A stretch of 64,000 nucleotides of DNA from Planctomyces sp. (GCA_016795105.1 JAEUIH010000013.1:1-64000), one strand, 5' to 3'; counted from the first letter of the stretch, positions 36,994 through 45,945 are shown. Numbers and translations: made by a program. The notes: generated by a model from the letters alone, not told the origin.

Positions 36994-37767
36994 ATGATGT
37001 CAACTAACGTTTCGCGAGACCAGGACGTTCCTCGGGATCATGCCATGAATTCATCCCCTGTCAACGGGTTTGCAACAACTCAATGGAGTATTGTGCAGGC
37101 CGCAGGTCGTACTTCGTCCCCATCGGCGAAAGTCGCTCTCAGCAAGCTCTGTGAAGTCTACTGGCCTCCGGTCTACGCGTTCATTCGCAGAAAGGGCCAC
37201 TCCGCTGCGGACGCCGAAGATCTCACGCAGGCGTTCTTTGTTCATATCATTGAGACCTCGTTTATGGCAGCTGCTGATCGAAATCGAGGTCGCTTTCGCT
37301 CATTTCTGCTTGCTTCCGTCACAAACTTCCTCAACGCTCAACATCGATTTCACAAAGCAGAAAAACGCGGAGGAACTCAGGCCGTCGTTTCACTCAATAT
37401 TGAATTCGCCGAAGAACGGTTTCAGAAAGACTCCAGCGCGAGTCTCTCTGCCGAACAACTGTTTGAACGTCAATGGTCACTGACGCTGATTCAGAACGCG
37501 ATGAATCAACTTCAGTTGGAATACCGATCACACGGACACAGTCGACTGTTTGAACTTCTTGAACCGCTGATGAATGGTTCCACCGAACGTACGCCCTACG
37601 CTCAACTCAGCGATCAACTCGGCATGTCCGAAGATGCCATCAAGCAGGCCGCTCGACGTCTGAAGATTCGCTACCGAGAACTCCTCCGCACAGCAATCGC
37701 CGAGACCGTCAGTTCCAAAGACGAGATCGACGACGAACTTCGACAACTCATGACCTCTCTCTCCTAA
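36994..37767 (+). CDS. ECF-type RNA polymerase sigma factor (planctomycete, kinase-linked)
   Basis: 257 residues from the first ATG of ATGATG, with TGGGG just upstream; a longer frame would overlap the kinase start, and an ATG 16 codons on is possible. Sigma region 2 is seen at ~45-110 (YWPPVYAFIRRKGHSAADAEDLTQ). Region 4 is at ~180-245 (YAQLSDQLGMSEDAIKQAARRLKIRYRELL), a helix-turn-helix for the -35 element. No anti-sigma factor is adjacent; the divergent membrane kinase is the likely regulator. A family 2 palindromic repeat lies nine bases past the stop. Confidence 0.92.
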   Translation: MMSTNVSRDQDVPRDHAMNSSPVNGFATTQWSIVQAAGRTSSPSAKVALSKLCEVYWPPVYAFIRRKGHSAADAEDLTQAFFVHIIETSFMAAADRNRGRFRSFLLASVTNFLNAQHRFHKAEKRGGTQAVVSLNIEFAEERFQKDSSASLSAEQLFERQWSLTLIQNAMNQLQLEYRSHGHSRLFELLEPLMNGSTERTPYAQLSDQLGMSEDAIKQAARRLKIRYRELLRTAIAETVSSKDEIDDELRQLMTSLS

Positions 37768-37776
37768 AAAAACAAA

Positions 37777-37802
37777 GTAGGATGGGCATTCCTGCCCGTC
37801 CC
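37777..37802 (+). repeat. GTAG-headed palindromic repeat, family 2, copy 3
   Basis: GTAG, then arms GGATGGGCA / TGCCCGTCC around TTCC. The third pair is A-T here and T-A in copy 1, so the stem is kept by compensating changes. It lies between the convergent sigma and thiD genes and may also stop transcription. Confidence 0.75.
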
Positions 37803-37866
37803 CTCCCTGCTCACTTCCAGCTTACTCCCTGCTCACTCGCTGCTTCTTCTTCTCGCCTCTCCCCAA

Positions 37867-38712
37867 CTACACAAATCCACGAACATCCGCGGGCGAAATG
37901 CCGTGCCCGAGTTTAGAGTCGAATGCAATCGCTTCCAGTGCTTTTTGAATTCCGAATTCCGCTGCCTGCATGACCACATCCTGTCGGCCTGCCGGATTTT
38001 CGAAGGTCGCAAGTGCCAGCTTTGCGGTGATGGCGGCTGCAAGAATGCAACCGGTACCATGAGTGTTTGTGGAGGACAATCTTCGGGCTTTGATCAGCTT
38101 TAAAGCTGTTCCCGCTCCAAATAAATGATGGGACTCTCCCTGAACATCACCCAGCTTGATCAGCACATGCCGAGCGCCCATGCGGCAGATTGCGGAAATT
38201 GCTTCTGCGGCTGTATCTTCCGATGTGATCGGGATCCCACTGAGACATTCTGCTTCGAAGCGATTGGGCGTCACAATCATGGCGTGGGGTATCAGATAAC
38301 GCGCGTAGGCCTCCACGACATCTTCGGTCACCAGCCGGTGTCCATGTTTGCTGACCAGAACCGGATCAACGACGACGGGGCACTGAAGTCGTGCAATCTG
38401 TTCCCCGACTGCCCCAACAATTGCAGCGCTGCCGAGTGCTCCGGTCTTGATAGCGCTGGGGGGAATGTCTGAGACGACTGCCTTCAGCTGGTCAACAATC
38501 AGCTGAGTAGACAGCAGCTCTACGTGTGTGACAGCCTGAGTGTTTTGAACAGTAATCAGCGTTACAACGGACATCCCAAAGACGTTCAGCTGCTGAAAAG
38601 TCTTGAGGTCTGCCTGAAGTCCGGCACCGCCGCTTGGGTCGGAACCCGCAATCGTCAAAGCCGTTGCGCCGGGATAAACGCCATCAACATTTCGTAAGGA
38701 ACTCTGCGGCAT
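37867..38712 (-). CDS. thiD: Hydroxymethylpyrimidine / phosphomethylpyrimidine kinase
   Basis: 281 residues from the ATG of MPQSSLRN, which gives the usual short lead before ALTIAGSDPSGGAG (18-31). An upstream ATG at 38820 lies inside purB and adds 36 residues. KTGALGSA, VVDPVLVSKHGHRL and the C-terminal STNTHGTGC (anion hole and catalytic Cys) define ThiD. It phosphorylates HMP and then HMP-P for thiamine synthesis. It is last in a glyQS-purB-thiD series, and no TPP riboswitch was seen before it. Confidence 0.95.
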   Translation of the reverse strand: MPQSSLRNVDGVYPGATALTIAGSDPSGGAGLQADLKTFQQLNVFGMSVVTLITVQNTQAVTHVELLSTQLIVDQLKAVVSDIPPSAIKTGALGSAAIVGAVGEQIARLQCPVVVDPVLVSKHGHRLVTEDVVEAYARYLIPHAMIVTPNRFEAECLSGIPITSEDTAAEAISAICRMGARHVLIKLGDVQGESHHLFGAGTALKLIKARRLSSTNTHGTGCILAAAITAKLALATFENPAGRQDVVMQAAEFGIQKALEAIAFDSKLGHGISPADVRGFV

Positions 38713-38776
38713 GATCGGCACCACTTTCAAACTCGGCCCTGTTCCCGCACCGGGCTTTGCTGGCAGGGGCTGGCGA

Positions 38777-40222
38777 TTAGACCCGAACTGCCTCCGCTGC
38801 TTTGGACAGATCGCCGGCATACTTTTTTCGAACCGGCTCGACCTGTTCCTTCAGAAATTGATCGACCTGCTCAGGCGCTCGACCAATATAGAGCTTTGCA
38901 TCCAGAGTCCCCTGCATATCGACATGTGCAAAGGCCGTTGTTTCCCGCAGTCGCGTGAGCAGGTCATTTTCGCCGCCATGTTGTTTGACCTGATTCGCTG
39001 CAGCCTGGCTGTGGACGCGGATGATTTCATGTAGTTCCTGGCGATCTCCGCCGGCCTGAACACCGGCCATCAGGATTTCTTCTGTTGCCATGAACGGCAG
39101 TTCTGAATTCAGGTTTCTTTCGATGACTTTGGGATAGACCACCATTCCGTCGGTGATGTTTCTGTAAAGAATCAGTGATGCATCGATTGCCAGAAATGCC
39201 TGAGGCAGTGCAAGTCGTCGGATGGCACTGTCGTCCAGTGTGCGTTCCATCCATTGAGTTGCTGCGGTTGCATCGGCGGCAGCCTGCTGGCTCATTGCAA
39301 ATCGCGCGAGAGCGCACATGCGTTCGCTTCGCATCGGATTTCTCTTGTAAGCCATCGCCGATGAACCGATCTGCTTACTTCCAAACGGCTCTTCGACTTC
39401 CTTACGATGCTGCAGAAGTCGAATATCGGTTCCGGCCTTGTGGCAGCTTTGACCAAGGCCGTTGAGAGCAGCCATCACCTGCGAATCGACCTTCCTCGAA
39501 TATGTCTGCCCGGTGACTGCATGCTTTTGAGCAAAGCCCATTTTGGCAGTGACCATCTGATCCAGCTGTTCGACTTTCTGATGATCGCCATTGAAAAGGC
39601 TGAGGAATGAAGCCTGCGTTCCGGTTGTCCCCTTAACGCCGCGAAAGCGAAGCGTGTCCAGCCGGTGCTCGAGTTCTTCCAGATCGAGCAGCAGGTCCCA
39701 GCACCACAATGTTGCTCGTTTGCCGACAGTTGTTGGCTGAGCTGGCTGCATATGAGTAAACCCGAGACACGGGAGCGAACGGTACTCCTGTGCAAATCGT
39801 CCCAGCTGATCGATAACCTGAACGAGACGACGACGCAGCAAAAGCAATGCATCCCGAATCTGGATCAGCTCGGAGTTATCGGTAACATAGCAGCTGGTGG
39901 CCCCCAGATGCATGATCGGACGAGCCAGTGGGCAGATGTCACCCCAGGTATGAATATGAGCCATCACATCGTGACGCAGCTCATTCTCATACTTTTCTGC
40001 AGCCGCAAAGTCGATGTCATCAACATGTGCACGCATTTCCGCGAGCTGAGCATCCGAAATTTTCAACCCGAGTTCCTGCTGGCATTCTGCGAGCGCAATC
40101 CAGAGCTTTCTCCATGTGGAATGCTTGGTCTGAGCGGACCAAATGCCGGCCATTTCGCGGGAAGCGTATCGAGTAATCAGCGGGTTTTCGTAGATATCGT
40201 GCGACACAGTTATTCGACTCAA
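38777..40222 (-). CDS. purB: Adenylosuccinate lyase
   Basis: 481 residues with the fumarase/aspartase signature [11 protein letters not shown], the flexible catalytic loop, and [18 protein letters not shown] near residue 110. Length and sequence are closer to the longer, animal-type ADSL than to E. coli PurB. It acts twice in purine synthesis, on SAICAR and on adenylosuccinate. The start is uncertain: codon 1 is TTG, and a GTG five codons on is an alternative; neither has a clear ribosome site. Gap to glyQS is 71 bases. Confidence 0.96.
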   Translation of the reverse strand: MSRITVSHDIYENPLITRYASREMAGIWSAQTKHSTWRKLWIALAECQQELGLKISDAQLAEMRAHVDDIDFAAAEKYENELRHDVMAHIHTWGDICPLARPIMHLGATSCYVTDNSELIQIRDALLLLRRRLVQVIDQLGRFAQEYRSLPCLGFTHMQPAQPTTVGKRATLWCWDLLLDLEELEHRLDTLRFRGVKGTTGTQASFLSLFNGDHQKVEQLDQMVTAKMGFAQKHAVTGQTYSRKVDSQVMAALNGLGQSCHKAGTDIRLLQHRKEVEEPFGSKQIGSSAMAYKRNPMRSERMCALARFAMSQQAAADATAATQWMERTLDDSAIRRLALPQAFLAIDASLILYRNITDGMVVYPKVIERNLNSELPFMATEEILMAGVQAGGDRQELHEIIRVHSQAAANQVKQHGGENDLLTRLRETTAFAHVDMQGTLDAKLYIGRAPEQVDQFLKEQVEPVRKKYAGDLSKAAEAVRV

Positions 40223-40293
40223 TCACAAAGGGCCTAAGCCACCATCGGTCAGGGTCAACAATCAGAATCAGGTGAATTCGGTCTGCGGTGGGT

Positions 40294-41757
40294 TCAGCCC
40301 CGCAATCGTGCTTTGATTTCTTCCACAATTCTGTTCACCGGAATTCGATCCTGCTGAAGTGTGTCGCGATCTCGAATCGTGACGCACTGGTCTTTGGCAG
40401 TATCGCCATCCACTGTCAGGCAGAATGGTGTTCCGATTTCGTCCTGTCTTCGGTAACGGCGACCGATCGCACCCTGCTGATCAAACTGACAACTCAGTCC
40501 GGCGGCTTTCAGCTCACCGAAGATCTCGGCTGCCTTTTCCGGCATACCTTCCTTCTTGATCAGAGGGAATACGGCAACTTTGACCGGGGCGAGCCGTGGA
40601 TGGAACTTCATCACAACTCGTTCCTGCATCGCTCCGTTTTCATCAGGCTGTTGATCTTCATGATACGCTTCGCAGATGAATGCCAGCGTTCCACGGTCTG
40701 CGCCTGCAGACGGCTCGATGACATGGGGAGTAAACCGTTCGCGAATCTGATCATCGAAATACGTCAGGTCTTTGCCGCTGCCTCGATGCTTTGGCTGTCC
40801 GTCAGCCGTCTTTTCCACTTCCAGTTCGCCGGCCGCGTTCTTTGTCAGCTTACCTTCCATATGAGACCGAAGGTCGAAGTCACCTCGATGGGCAATACCT
40901 TCGAGTTCACCGTATTCGCCTTCGCCAAGGAATGGGAATGCGTATTCGATGTCCGCTGTTCCGACCGAGTAATGAGCCAGCTCTTCCTGATGATGATCCC
41001 GAAGAATCAGTCGGTCTTTGCTGATGCCGAGGTTCAGATACCAGTTGTAACGACGATCGCGCCAGAACGTGTACCAGTCACGCGACTGATTCGGATGGCA
41101 GAAGAACTCAATTTCCATCTGTTCGAATTCGCGTGAACGAAACGTGAAATTGCGAGGAGTGATTTCATTGCGGAAGCTCTTACCCACCTGACAAATCCCG
41201 AATGGAATTTTGACACGGCTGCTGTCCACCACGTTCTTGAAGTTCACAAAGATGCCCTGAGCTGTTTCAGGTCGAAGAAACGCGGCATCGTCATCCGTGC
41301 CCAGTGCGCCGATGATGGTTTTCATCATCAGGTTGAATTCGCGAGGCTCCGTCAGACGACAGCCCGTGTGTTCACCGACACATTTGCTGGGCTTCTGAGG
41401 GCAGGGAGTTGAAGGGATGTGGTCCTGACGAAATCGTCCCTTGCAGGCGTGGCAGTCAACCATCATATCGTGAAACAGGTCATAGTGACCCGAACACTTC
41501 CAAACCTGGGGATGCATGATGATGGCCGATTCAAGGCCGACCATCTGATAAGTGCACGGCGCTCCTGCAGGCTGCAGAAGTTCATTGTGCGCCTGAACCA
41601 TGTCGTGGTACCAGACGTCGCGAACGTTCCGCTTGAGTTCCGTACCCAGCGGGCCGTAGTCCCAAAAGCCGTTCTGTCCGCCATAGATCTCGGAGTTCTG
41701 AAAAATGAATCCCCGGCGTTTGCAGAGGGCCACAATCTTGTCCATCGACCGGCTCAT
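40294..41757 (-). CDS. glyQS: Glycyl-tRNA synthetase, dimeric (eukaryal/archaeal) type
   Basis: 487 residues in one chain. The class II motifs are visible: motif 1 region EIYGGQNGFWDYGPLGTELK, motif 2 FRNEITPRNFTFRSREFEQMEIEFFCHP, and motif 3 GADRGTLAF. The C-terminal anticodon-binding domain is residues ~385-485. This single-subunit form differs from the alpha2beta2 GlyQ/GlyS of most Gram-negatives. A Cys cluster (CHACKGR, CPQKPSKCVG) sits in the insertion. No T-box leader was recognised upstream. The start ATG gives a conserved N-terminus but has no strong ribosome site. Confidence 0.96.
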   Translation of the reverse strand: MSRSMDKIVALCKRRGFIFQNSEIYGGQNGFWDYGPLGTELKRNVRDVWYHDMVQAHNELLQPAGAPCTYQMVGLESAIIMHPQVWKCSGHYDLFHDMMVDCHACKGRFRQDHIPSTPCPQKPSKCVGEHTGCRLTEPREFNLMMKTIIGALGTDDDAAFLRPETAQGIFVNFKNVVDSSRVKIPFGICQVGKSFRNEITPRNFTFRSREFEQMEIEFFCHPNQSRDWYTFWRDRRYNWYLNLGISKDRLILRDHHQEELAHYSVGTADIEYAFPFLGEGEYGELEGIAHRGDFDLRSHMEGKLTKNAAGELEVEKTADGQPKHRGSGKDLTYFDDQIRERFTPHVIEPSAGADRGTLAFICEAYHEDQQPDENGAMQERVVMKFHPRLAPVKVAVFPLIKKEGMPEKAAEIFGELKAAGLSCQFDQQGAIGRRYRRQDEIGTPFCLTVDGDTAKDQCVTIRDRDTLQQDRIPVNRIVEEIKARLRG

Positions 41758-42021
41758 GGGAAACCAGGTTCCTTCGTACTGTTCGTGCGTTTAAATTCAG
41801 AAAGCCGAGTCCTTGAGACGGTGGCGGCTTCACGTTCTGCAGCTCAGCTCCTGAGCGGCAAGCCGAGCATTGTAGAGACACCTCCGGGGATAAAAAAGCT
41901 GACGTCTCGAAAAGCGGCCATGTTCCCGCAATCATCTCCCCGAAACATGGGTAAATGCGAGCGGAACCGGGGATCAATCGGAGAGTTCTACCGAGGTTCA
42001 GGCAAAGAGCTCTATCGGAGT
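41758..42021. other. Intergenic leader of glyQS / 3' side of the CpaF-like gene
   Basis: 264 bases with no convincing gene. It holds two short GCAAAGAGCTC direct repeats (around 42003 and 42025, the second inside the CpaF gene end). A plus-strand frame crosses it but is antisense to glyQS for most of its length. Confidence 0.5.
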
Positions 42022-43140
42022 TTATGCAAAGAGCTCGTTGGTAAGTCGAATTTTCTCCGAATATCCCATCGCCCGGGCTTCTGACGTAAACGATGGCGTT
42101 CGGCCGGTCCAGCTCAGCGTTCCCTGAATTCGCCCTTCAGCATTGCGACCGCTCGCCGTAAACTGAAACAGGTCATTCCAGACGTATTGACCTCGCTCAC
42201 TGGCCTGATCCAGCCCGCAGCATTCCGAAATTGCCTGTATCCGCCGACTCCCATCGGGCATTCGCATCAGCTGAACGACGATCTGTACGGCTGATGCGAC
42301 CTGCTGACGAGCCACATAAACGGGAAGCTCCGCGTCGCTCATCAGGCACAGCGTCTCCAGACGTACCACTGCATCACGAGGTGTATTCGCGTGGACCGTA
42401 GTGAGTGCGCCCGCGTGTCCGGAGATCATCGACTGAATCAAATCCAATGCCTCGCCTCGACGAACTTCACCAACAATAATTCTGTCCGGTCGCATTCGAA
42501 GTGTATTCGCGAACAACTCTCGAATTGACAAAGCCGGAGTGTCTTCGCCGTTACCTTGTTGTGCCTCGAGCGAAACTGTGTGCCCCTGGTCATTCAGCTG
42601 CAGTTCCGATGTGTCTTCAATGACAACGACTCGCTCCTCTCGCGGAATACAGGCCGACAATGCATTCAGTAGTGATGTCTTCCCTGTACCGGTTCCCCCG
42701 GAAATGACGATGTTGCGATGCAGCTTAACGCACAGATCCAGAAACTCGGCAGCAATTTCTGTTAGTGACCCGGAACGAACGAGGCTGTTCAAATCAAACG
42801 TCGACTTTCGAAAACGCCGGATCGTCACATGAACTCCATTCTTTGACGCAGGTGGGATGATCACATGAACTCGCGATCCATCCGGCAGGCGACCGTCCAT
42901 AGAAAGATGCATCTCATCCAGAACGCGACCATTGAACTCGGCGATGTTTCGTACTGCCGCGATCAGGGATCCTTCCGATGGAAATGATTCATCGACCTGC
43001 TCGATTCGCCCAAATCGCTCAACTCGAATATCGCTCGGGCCGTTGACCATGATTTCCGTGACATCCGGGTCGCTCAGCAGACGTGCCAGTGGGCGCAGAA
43101 AGTACGAAACCGATGTCTGGTAGATTTCAGTTGTCTGCAT
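42022..43140 (-). CDS. CpaF/TadA-type secretion ATPase (orphan)
   Basis: 372 residues from the ATG of MQTTEIYQ, with GGGGAGGG nine bases upstream. A longer frame only adds a translation of the palindromic repeats and is rejected. Walker A is GGTGTGKTS (148-156), followed by the Asp-box VVIEDTSELQ, Walker B RMRPDRIIVGEVRRGEALDLIQ and the His-box SGHAGALTTVHANTP. CpaF/TadA ATPases drive Flp/Tad pilus or T2SS-like assembly. The usual tadB/tadC, cpaB/cpaC and pilin genes are not within this window, so its machine is elsewhere. Confidence 0.93.
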   Translation of the reverse strand: MQTTEIYQTSVSYFLRPLARLLSDPDVTEIMVNGPSDIRVERFGRIEQVDESFPSEGSLIAAVRNIAEFNGRVLDEMHLSMDGRLPDGSRVHVIIPPASKNGVHVTIRRFRKSTFDLNSLVRSGSLTEIAAEFLDLCVKLHRNIVISGGTGTGKTSLLNALSACIPREERVVVIEDTSELQLNDQGHTVSLEAQQGNGEDTPALSIRELFANTLRMRPDRIIVGEVRRGEALDLIQSMISGHAGALTTVHANTPRDAVVRLETLCLMSDAELPVYVARQQVASAVQIVVQLMRMPDGSRRIQAISECCGLDQASERGQYVWNDLFQFTASGRNAEGRIQGTLSWTGRTPSFTSEARAMGYSEKIRLTNELFA

Positions 43141-43245
43141 CAGCCATACCCTCCCCATCCCAAGTTTAACGGCAAGCCGCAGGCGAAGTGTTTCGTACCC
43201 CCGACGCCGCGAAGACCTGAACCCAGGAGTTTCGGCGTGCAGTTT

Positions 43246-43275
43246 GGCGGACGGCACTCGGAGAGTGCCTGCTAC
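43246..43275 (-). repeat. GTAG palindromic repeat, family 1, copy G
   Basis: Arms GGCACTC / GAGTGCC around TCC. Direct tandem with copy H (33-base period) in the divergent gap before the CpaF-like gene. Confidence 0.9.
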
Positions 43276-43278
43276 AGT

Positions 43279-43308
43279 GGCGGACGGCACTCGGAGAGTG
43301 CCTGCTAC
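43279..43308 (-). repeat. GTAG palindromic repeat, family 1, copy H
   Basis: Identical to copy G and in the same orientation. Both lie upstream of the CpaF-like start, within the probable promoter region of one of the two divergent genes. Confidence 0.9.
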
Positions 43309-43437
43309 TTTGGAGATTTCCTTTGGGTCGGGGAGGAGGACACGAATTTCGGAGATTTCGTGTCCAGTGTGCGAACTTGTCTGGACATCTGCTGATGGGA
43401 ACTCCCGTCACATTGATTTCTGCAAAAGAGATCCACA

Positions 43438-45906
43438 ATGCTTTTACTCCCGAAAAGTGATCAGTCCTATTGTCCCTACCGAGATGGCCTTGGAATCAAT
43501 ACCGATGGTGGTCGAGTTTCCTGGTACCAGCTTCTGGCTGTTTCACAGAATTCGTCGCCCGAAGAACTGCGTCACCGCTACGAACAGCGCAGGACGATGG
43601 CGCTACATTCCAGACGGACAACCTGCGATCCGATCTGGGATAATGTACTCGATGAACTGGATCGAGCATTTGAATGTCTGAGGCATCCGGTCCGGAAGGC
43701 AGACTACGACGAGGATCTGGCACGCCGAAGTCGACAAACGTCACTGATTCGTCCGTGTCAGCTGAATGAAGAGGAACTGGCCGAATTCCAGGCAGACACC
43801 AGGACTCAGCGAAAGCCTGGTAATGCTCCGGCAAAGCCCTCTTTCCGTGATCGTTTCGAACCGCTTCGCACAATTGGCCGAGGACATCAGGGGACCAAAG
43901 TCTTTGAGGCTTATGAGCACACCCTGGGGCGTACTGTGGCTGTGAAGTGTCTGGAGAAGAATGCCCGCAAGCCCGCTCGCTGCCGGTCGTTCACAGATGA
44001 AGCAAAATTCCTTGCATCGACCTCTCATCCCAATCTAATCGAAATCCACTCTGTCAACGAACAGTCATGTTTCTATGTGATGGAACTTCTGGGAGAGCCG
44101 CTGGCGAAGCATTCCCGCTTTTCGCCTCAGAAGGGATGTTCTCCGGATGTTGTTACCGAATTCCTTGCTCAGGGGCTGAGTGTACTCGCGCACCTGCATG
44201 AGAAAGGCGTCATTCATGGCGGACTTTGTCTGCGGAGCTTTCTGGTCACCGAAACCGGAACCATCAAACTTTCCGATGCTCCGGGCTGCACTCGTAACGG
44301 ACTCTTCCGCAAGCCAGCTCCTGACCAGTTATGTCTGGCTCCTGAGTTACTTTCGCCGGATACGTTTGGCACACCCGGCTTCAGTACCGATCTCTACATG
44401 ATTGGATTCATGGCCGTACAACTGCTCGCCGGTGATCAGATCGCGGAATGGTTTCCCAAGGTCGGTTCTCCTGAAGAGCAGGATATGCGACTGTGGCATC
44501 GCTGGCACTCCTCACCGATCGAGAAGCTCCCGGCATTACAGACATTGGTGCCAATGATTCCTCCGGGCCTTGCGTCACTCATCGAGCGATTATGTGAGAA
44601 GCAGGTCATCGATCGATATTCATCAGCTGCGGAAGCTCTGAAAGCTGTAAACGCTCTAACCACCAGGGCACCTGCTGTCGGCATCTCGGCCGTCGAAACA
44701 CGATCGGCAGATTCCGTCGCCAGCTCGGAACCTGGTCCAGCTGTGGAGATCAAAGGTGGTGGGTCACCATGTGTCGTGGACGCCAGGACCCTCGATCAGG
44801 AATCGCCGGACTTGCTGACAATTCTTCAGGATCCGGAACTGCTCTGGCAGCACTTTCGCCGCAACAGGAAGTTCCAGCTGATTGTGGGCGTCTTTGCTGC
44901 TGCTCTCGTGCTGACAGCGCTGATTCCTTCTTCGGAATCCATCGAGGATTCGCGGGACGCGATAAGCGAGTCAGTCGTTGAAAGTCCTGTTCCACCAGCC
45001 GACAACCGCAGAGTCAACAGCAAGCCGGTCGATACGCCTCCACCAATGCCCACCACTCCCGCATTGCCGCGACGCCCGGCGGTGGTTGCAGCGGAAATAC
45101 CGGATCTCGAAATCATCCCGGTTGTAGCCCGAGCTGACGTCAATCCGCCAAAGCCCAGAGACGAACGTCGACGCACGTTCTCGAAGCAGCCAACCATGCT
45201 GAAGTTTCCAGTGGTAGGCATCAGAGATGCGGCAAAAGTTGAAGAACTTCGAAACATCCTGATAACGCTCAGGGATTCGCGTGGAAACGAAGAACGACAA
45301 AAACTGTTTCGAAGAGCTACTCAAATTGCGCCAGAAGACCCAAGACCGCCACTGGTCTTCGCAGCAGTCAACGAATTCTCTCATGCAACGTGCAATGATG
45401 AACTGCAGGATGCGATCCGGAAATCGGCCAAAGCGAATGCTCCGTTTACTCAGCCCATTCGTAAGTCCGTGGAAATGCTGCTGCGAGGACGCTGGGAAGA
45501 ACGCAGAGTCGCCGATCAGGTCATTGCAGAGCTGCTTCAGTTTCGGTCAAAACTGAACTCCGCCAGGTTTGAACCGGATCAACGCTACGAATGGGAGTGG
45601 ATCGGGAGAGTTCTGGGGTATCTCGAGTCCAGGTCGAGATCTTCTGAGATCATCAGGACACTTCTTGTCGATCACGCATCAACTCTTGAAGACGAAATCC
45701 CGTCTGAAGCGCGTGAAAGTATCGAAGCCGGTCGACGTTGGGTTGTCGAAACCTGCGGGGCGACTCCTGCTGCCACGACCGTTTTCCCTGCCGCACCGCG
45801 TATCGAGATCGATCTGTGCCTGAGCACCATCGTTGACCCGACGATCCCTTCGGACCCCGACGCCCTGACCGCATTCGTAAAGGCGAGCAGGGCTCAGAAA
45901 AAGTAG
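43438..45906 (+). CDS. Membrane pseudokinase with degenerate J-domain-like N-terminus
   Basis: 822 residues. Residues ~28-95 follow a J-domain pattern (WYQLLAVSQNSSPEELRHRY ... LRHPVRKADYDED) but lack HPD. A kinase fold follows (~138-410): glycine loop IGRGHQGTKVFEAYE, Lys170 in VAVKCLEK, and an APE-like LAPELL. However HRDLKPxN is HGGLCLRS (260-267), removing the catalytic Asp, and DFG is DAP (280-282). So it is probably catalytically dead and may bind nucleotide or act as a scaffold. A transmembrane helix is at ~478-497 (QLIVGVFAAALVLTALIP), then a Pro-rich linker and a ~250-residue helical domain of unknown kind. The stop is the TAG of palindromic repeat copy I. It is divergent from the CpaF-like gene. 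Confidence 0.85.
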   Translation: MLLLPKSDQSYCPYRDGLGINTDGGRVSWYQLLAVSQNSSPEELRHRYEQRRTMALHSRRTTCDPIWDNVLDELDRAFECLRHPVRKADYDEDLARRSRQTSLIRPCQLNEEELAEFQADTRTQRKPGNAPAKPSFRDRFEPLRTIGRGHQGTKVFEAYEHTLGRTVAVKCLEKNARKPARCRSFTDEAKFLASTSHPNLIEIHSVNEQSCFYVMELLGEPLAKHSRFSPQKGCSPDVVTEFLAQGLSVLAHLHEKGVIHGGLCLRSFLVTETGTIKLSDAPGCTRNGLFRKPAPDQLCLAPELLSPDTFGTPGFSTDLYMIGFMAVQLLAGDQIAEWFPKVGSPEEQDMRLWHRWHSSPIEKLPALQTLVPMIPPGLASLIERLCEKQVIDRYSSAAEALKAVNALTTRAPAVGISAVETRSADSVASSEPGPAVEIKGGGSPCVVDARTLDQESPDLLTILQDPELLWQHFRRNRKFQLIVGVFAAALVLTALIPSSESIEDSRDAISESVVESPVPPADNRRVNSKPVDTPPPMPTTPALPRRPAVVAAEIPDLEIIPVVARADVNPPKPRDERRRTFSKQPTMLKFPVVGIRDAAKVEELRNILITLRDSRGNEERQKLFRRATQIAPEDPRPPLVFAAVNEFSHATCNDELQDAIRKSAKANAPFTQPIRKSVEMLLRGRWEERRVADQVIAELLQFRSKLNSARFEPDQRYEWEWIGRVLGYLESRSRSSEIIRTLLVDHASTLEDEIPSEARESIEAGRRWVVETCGATPAATTVFPAAPRIEIDLCLSTIVDPTIPSDPDALTAFVKASRAQKK

Positions 45907-45927
45907 CAGACAGATCCCCTCTGCCGC
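45903..45927 (+). repeat. GTAG palindromic repeat, family 1, copy I (diverged)
   Basis: GTAGCAG with a weakened stem (CAGA / TCTG around TCCCC) and CTGCCG at the right. Its TAG (45904-45906) is the stop codon of the pseudokinase gene. It lies in the 39-base gap before the convergent trmB. Confidence 0.65.
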
Positions 45928-45945
45928 AGCCTCGCTGTCAAGCCA

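Noticed and set aside
40288-41136. 282-codon plus-strand frame
   Set aside because: Antisense to glyQS, which has all three class II motifs.
41758-42021. T-box riboswitch upstream of glyQS
   Set aside because: Searched by eye on the minus strand for the conserved AGGGTGGNACCGCG block; nothing close was found.
43141-43290. N-terminal extension of the CpaF-like protein
   Set aside because: The added 50 residues translate a palindromic repeat and an intergenic stretch; the ATG at 43140 has a strong ribosome site.
43244-43681. 145-codon plus-strand frame starting in repeats G/H
   Set aside because: Its first residues come from the tandem palindromic repeats and the rest overlaps the pseudokinase gene in another frame.
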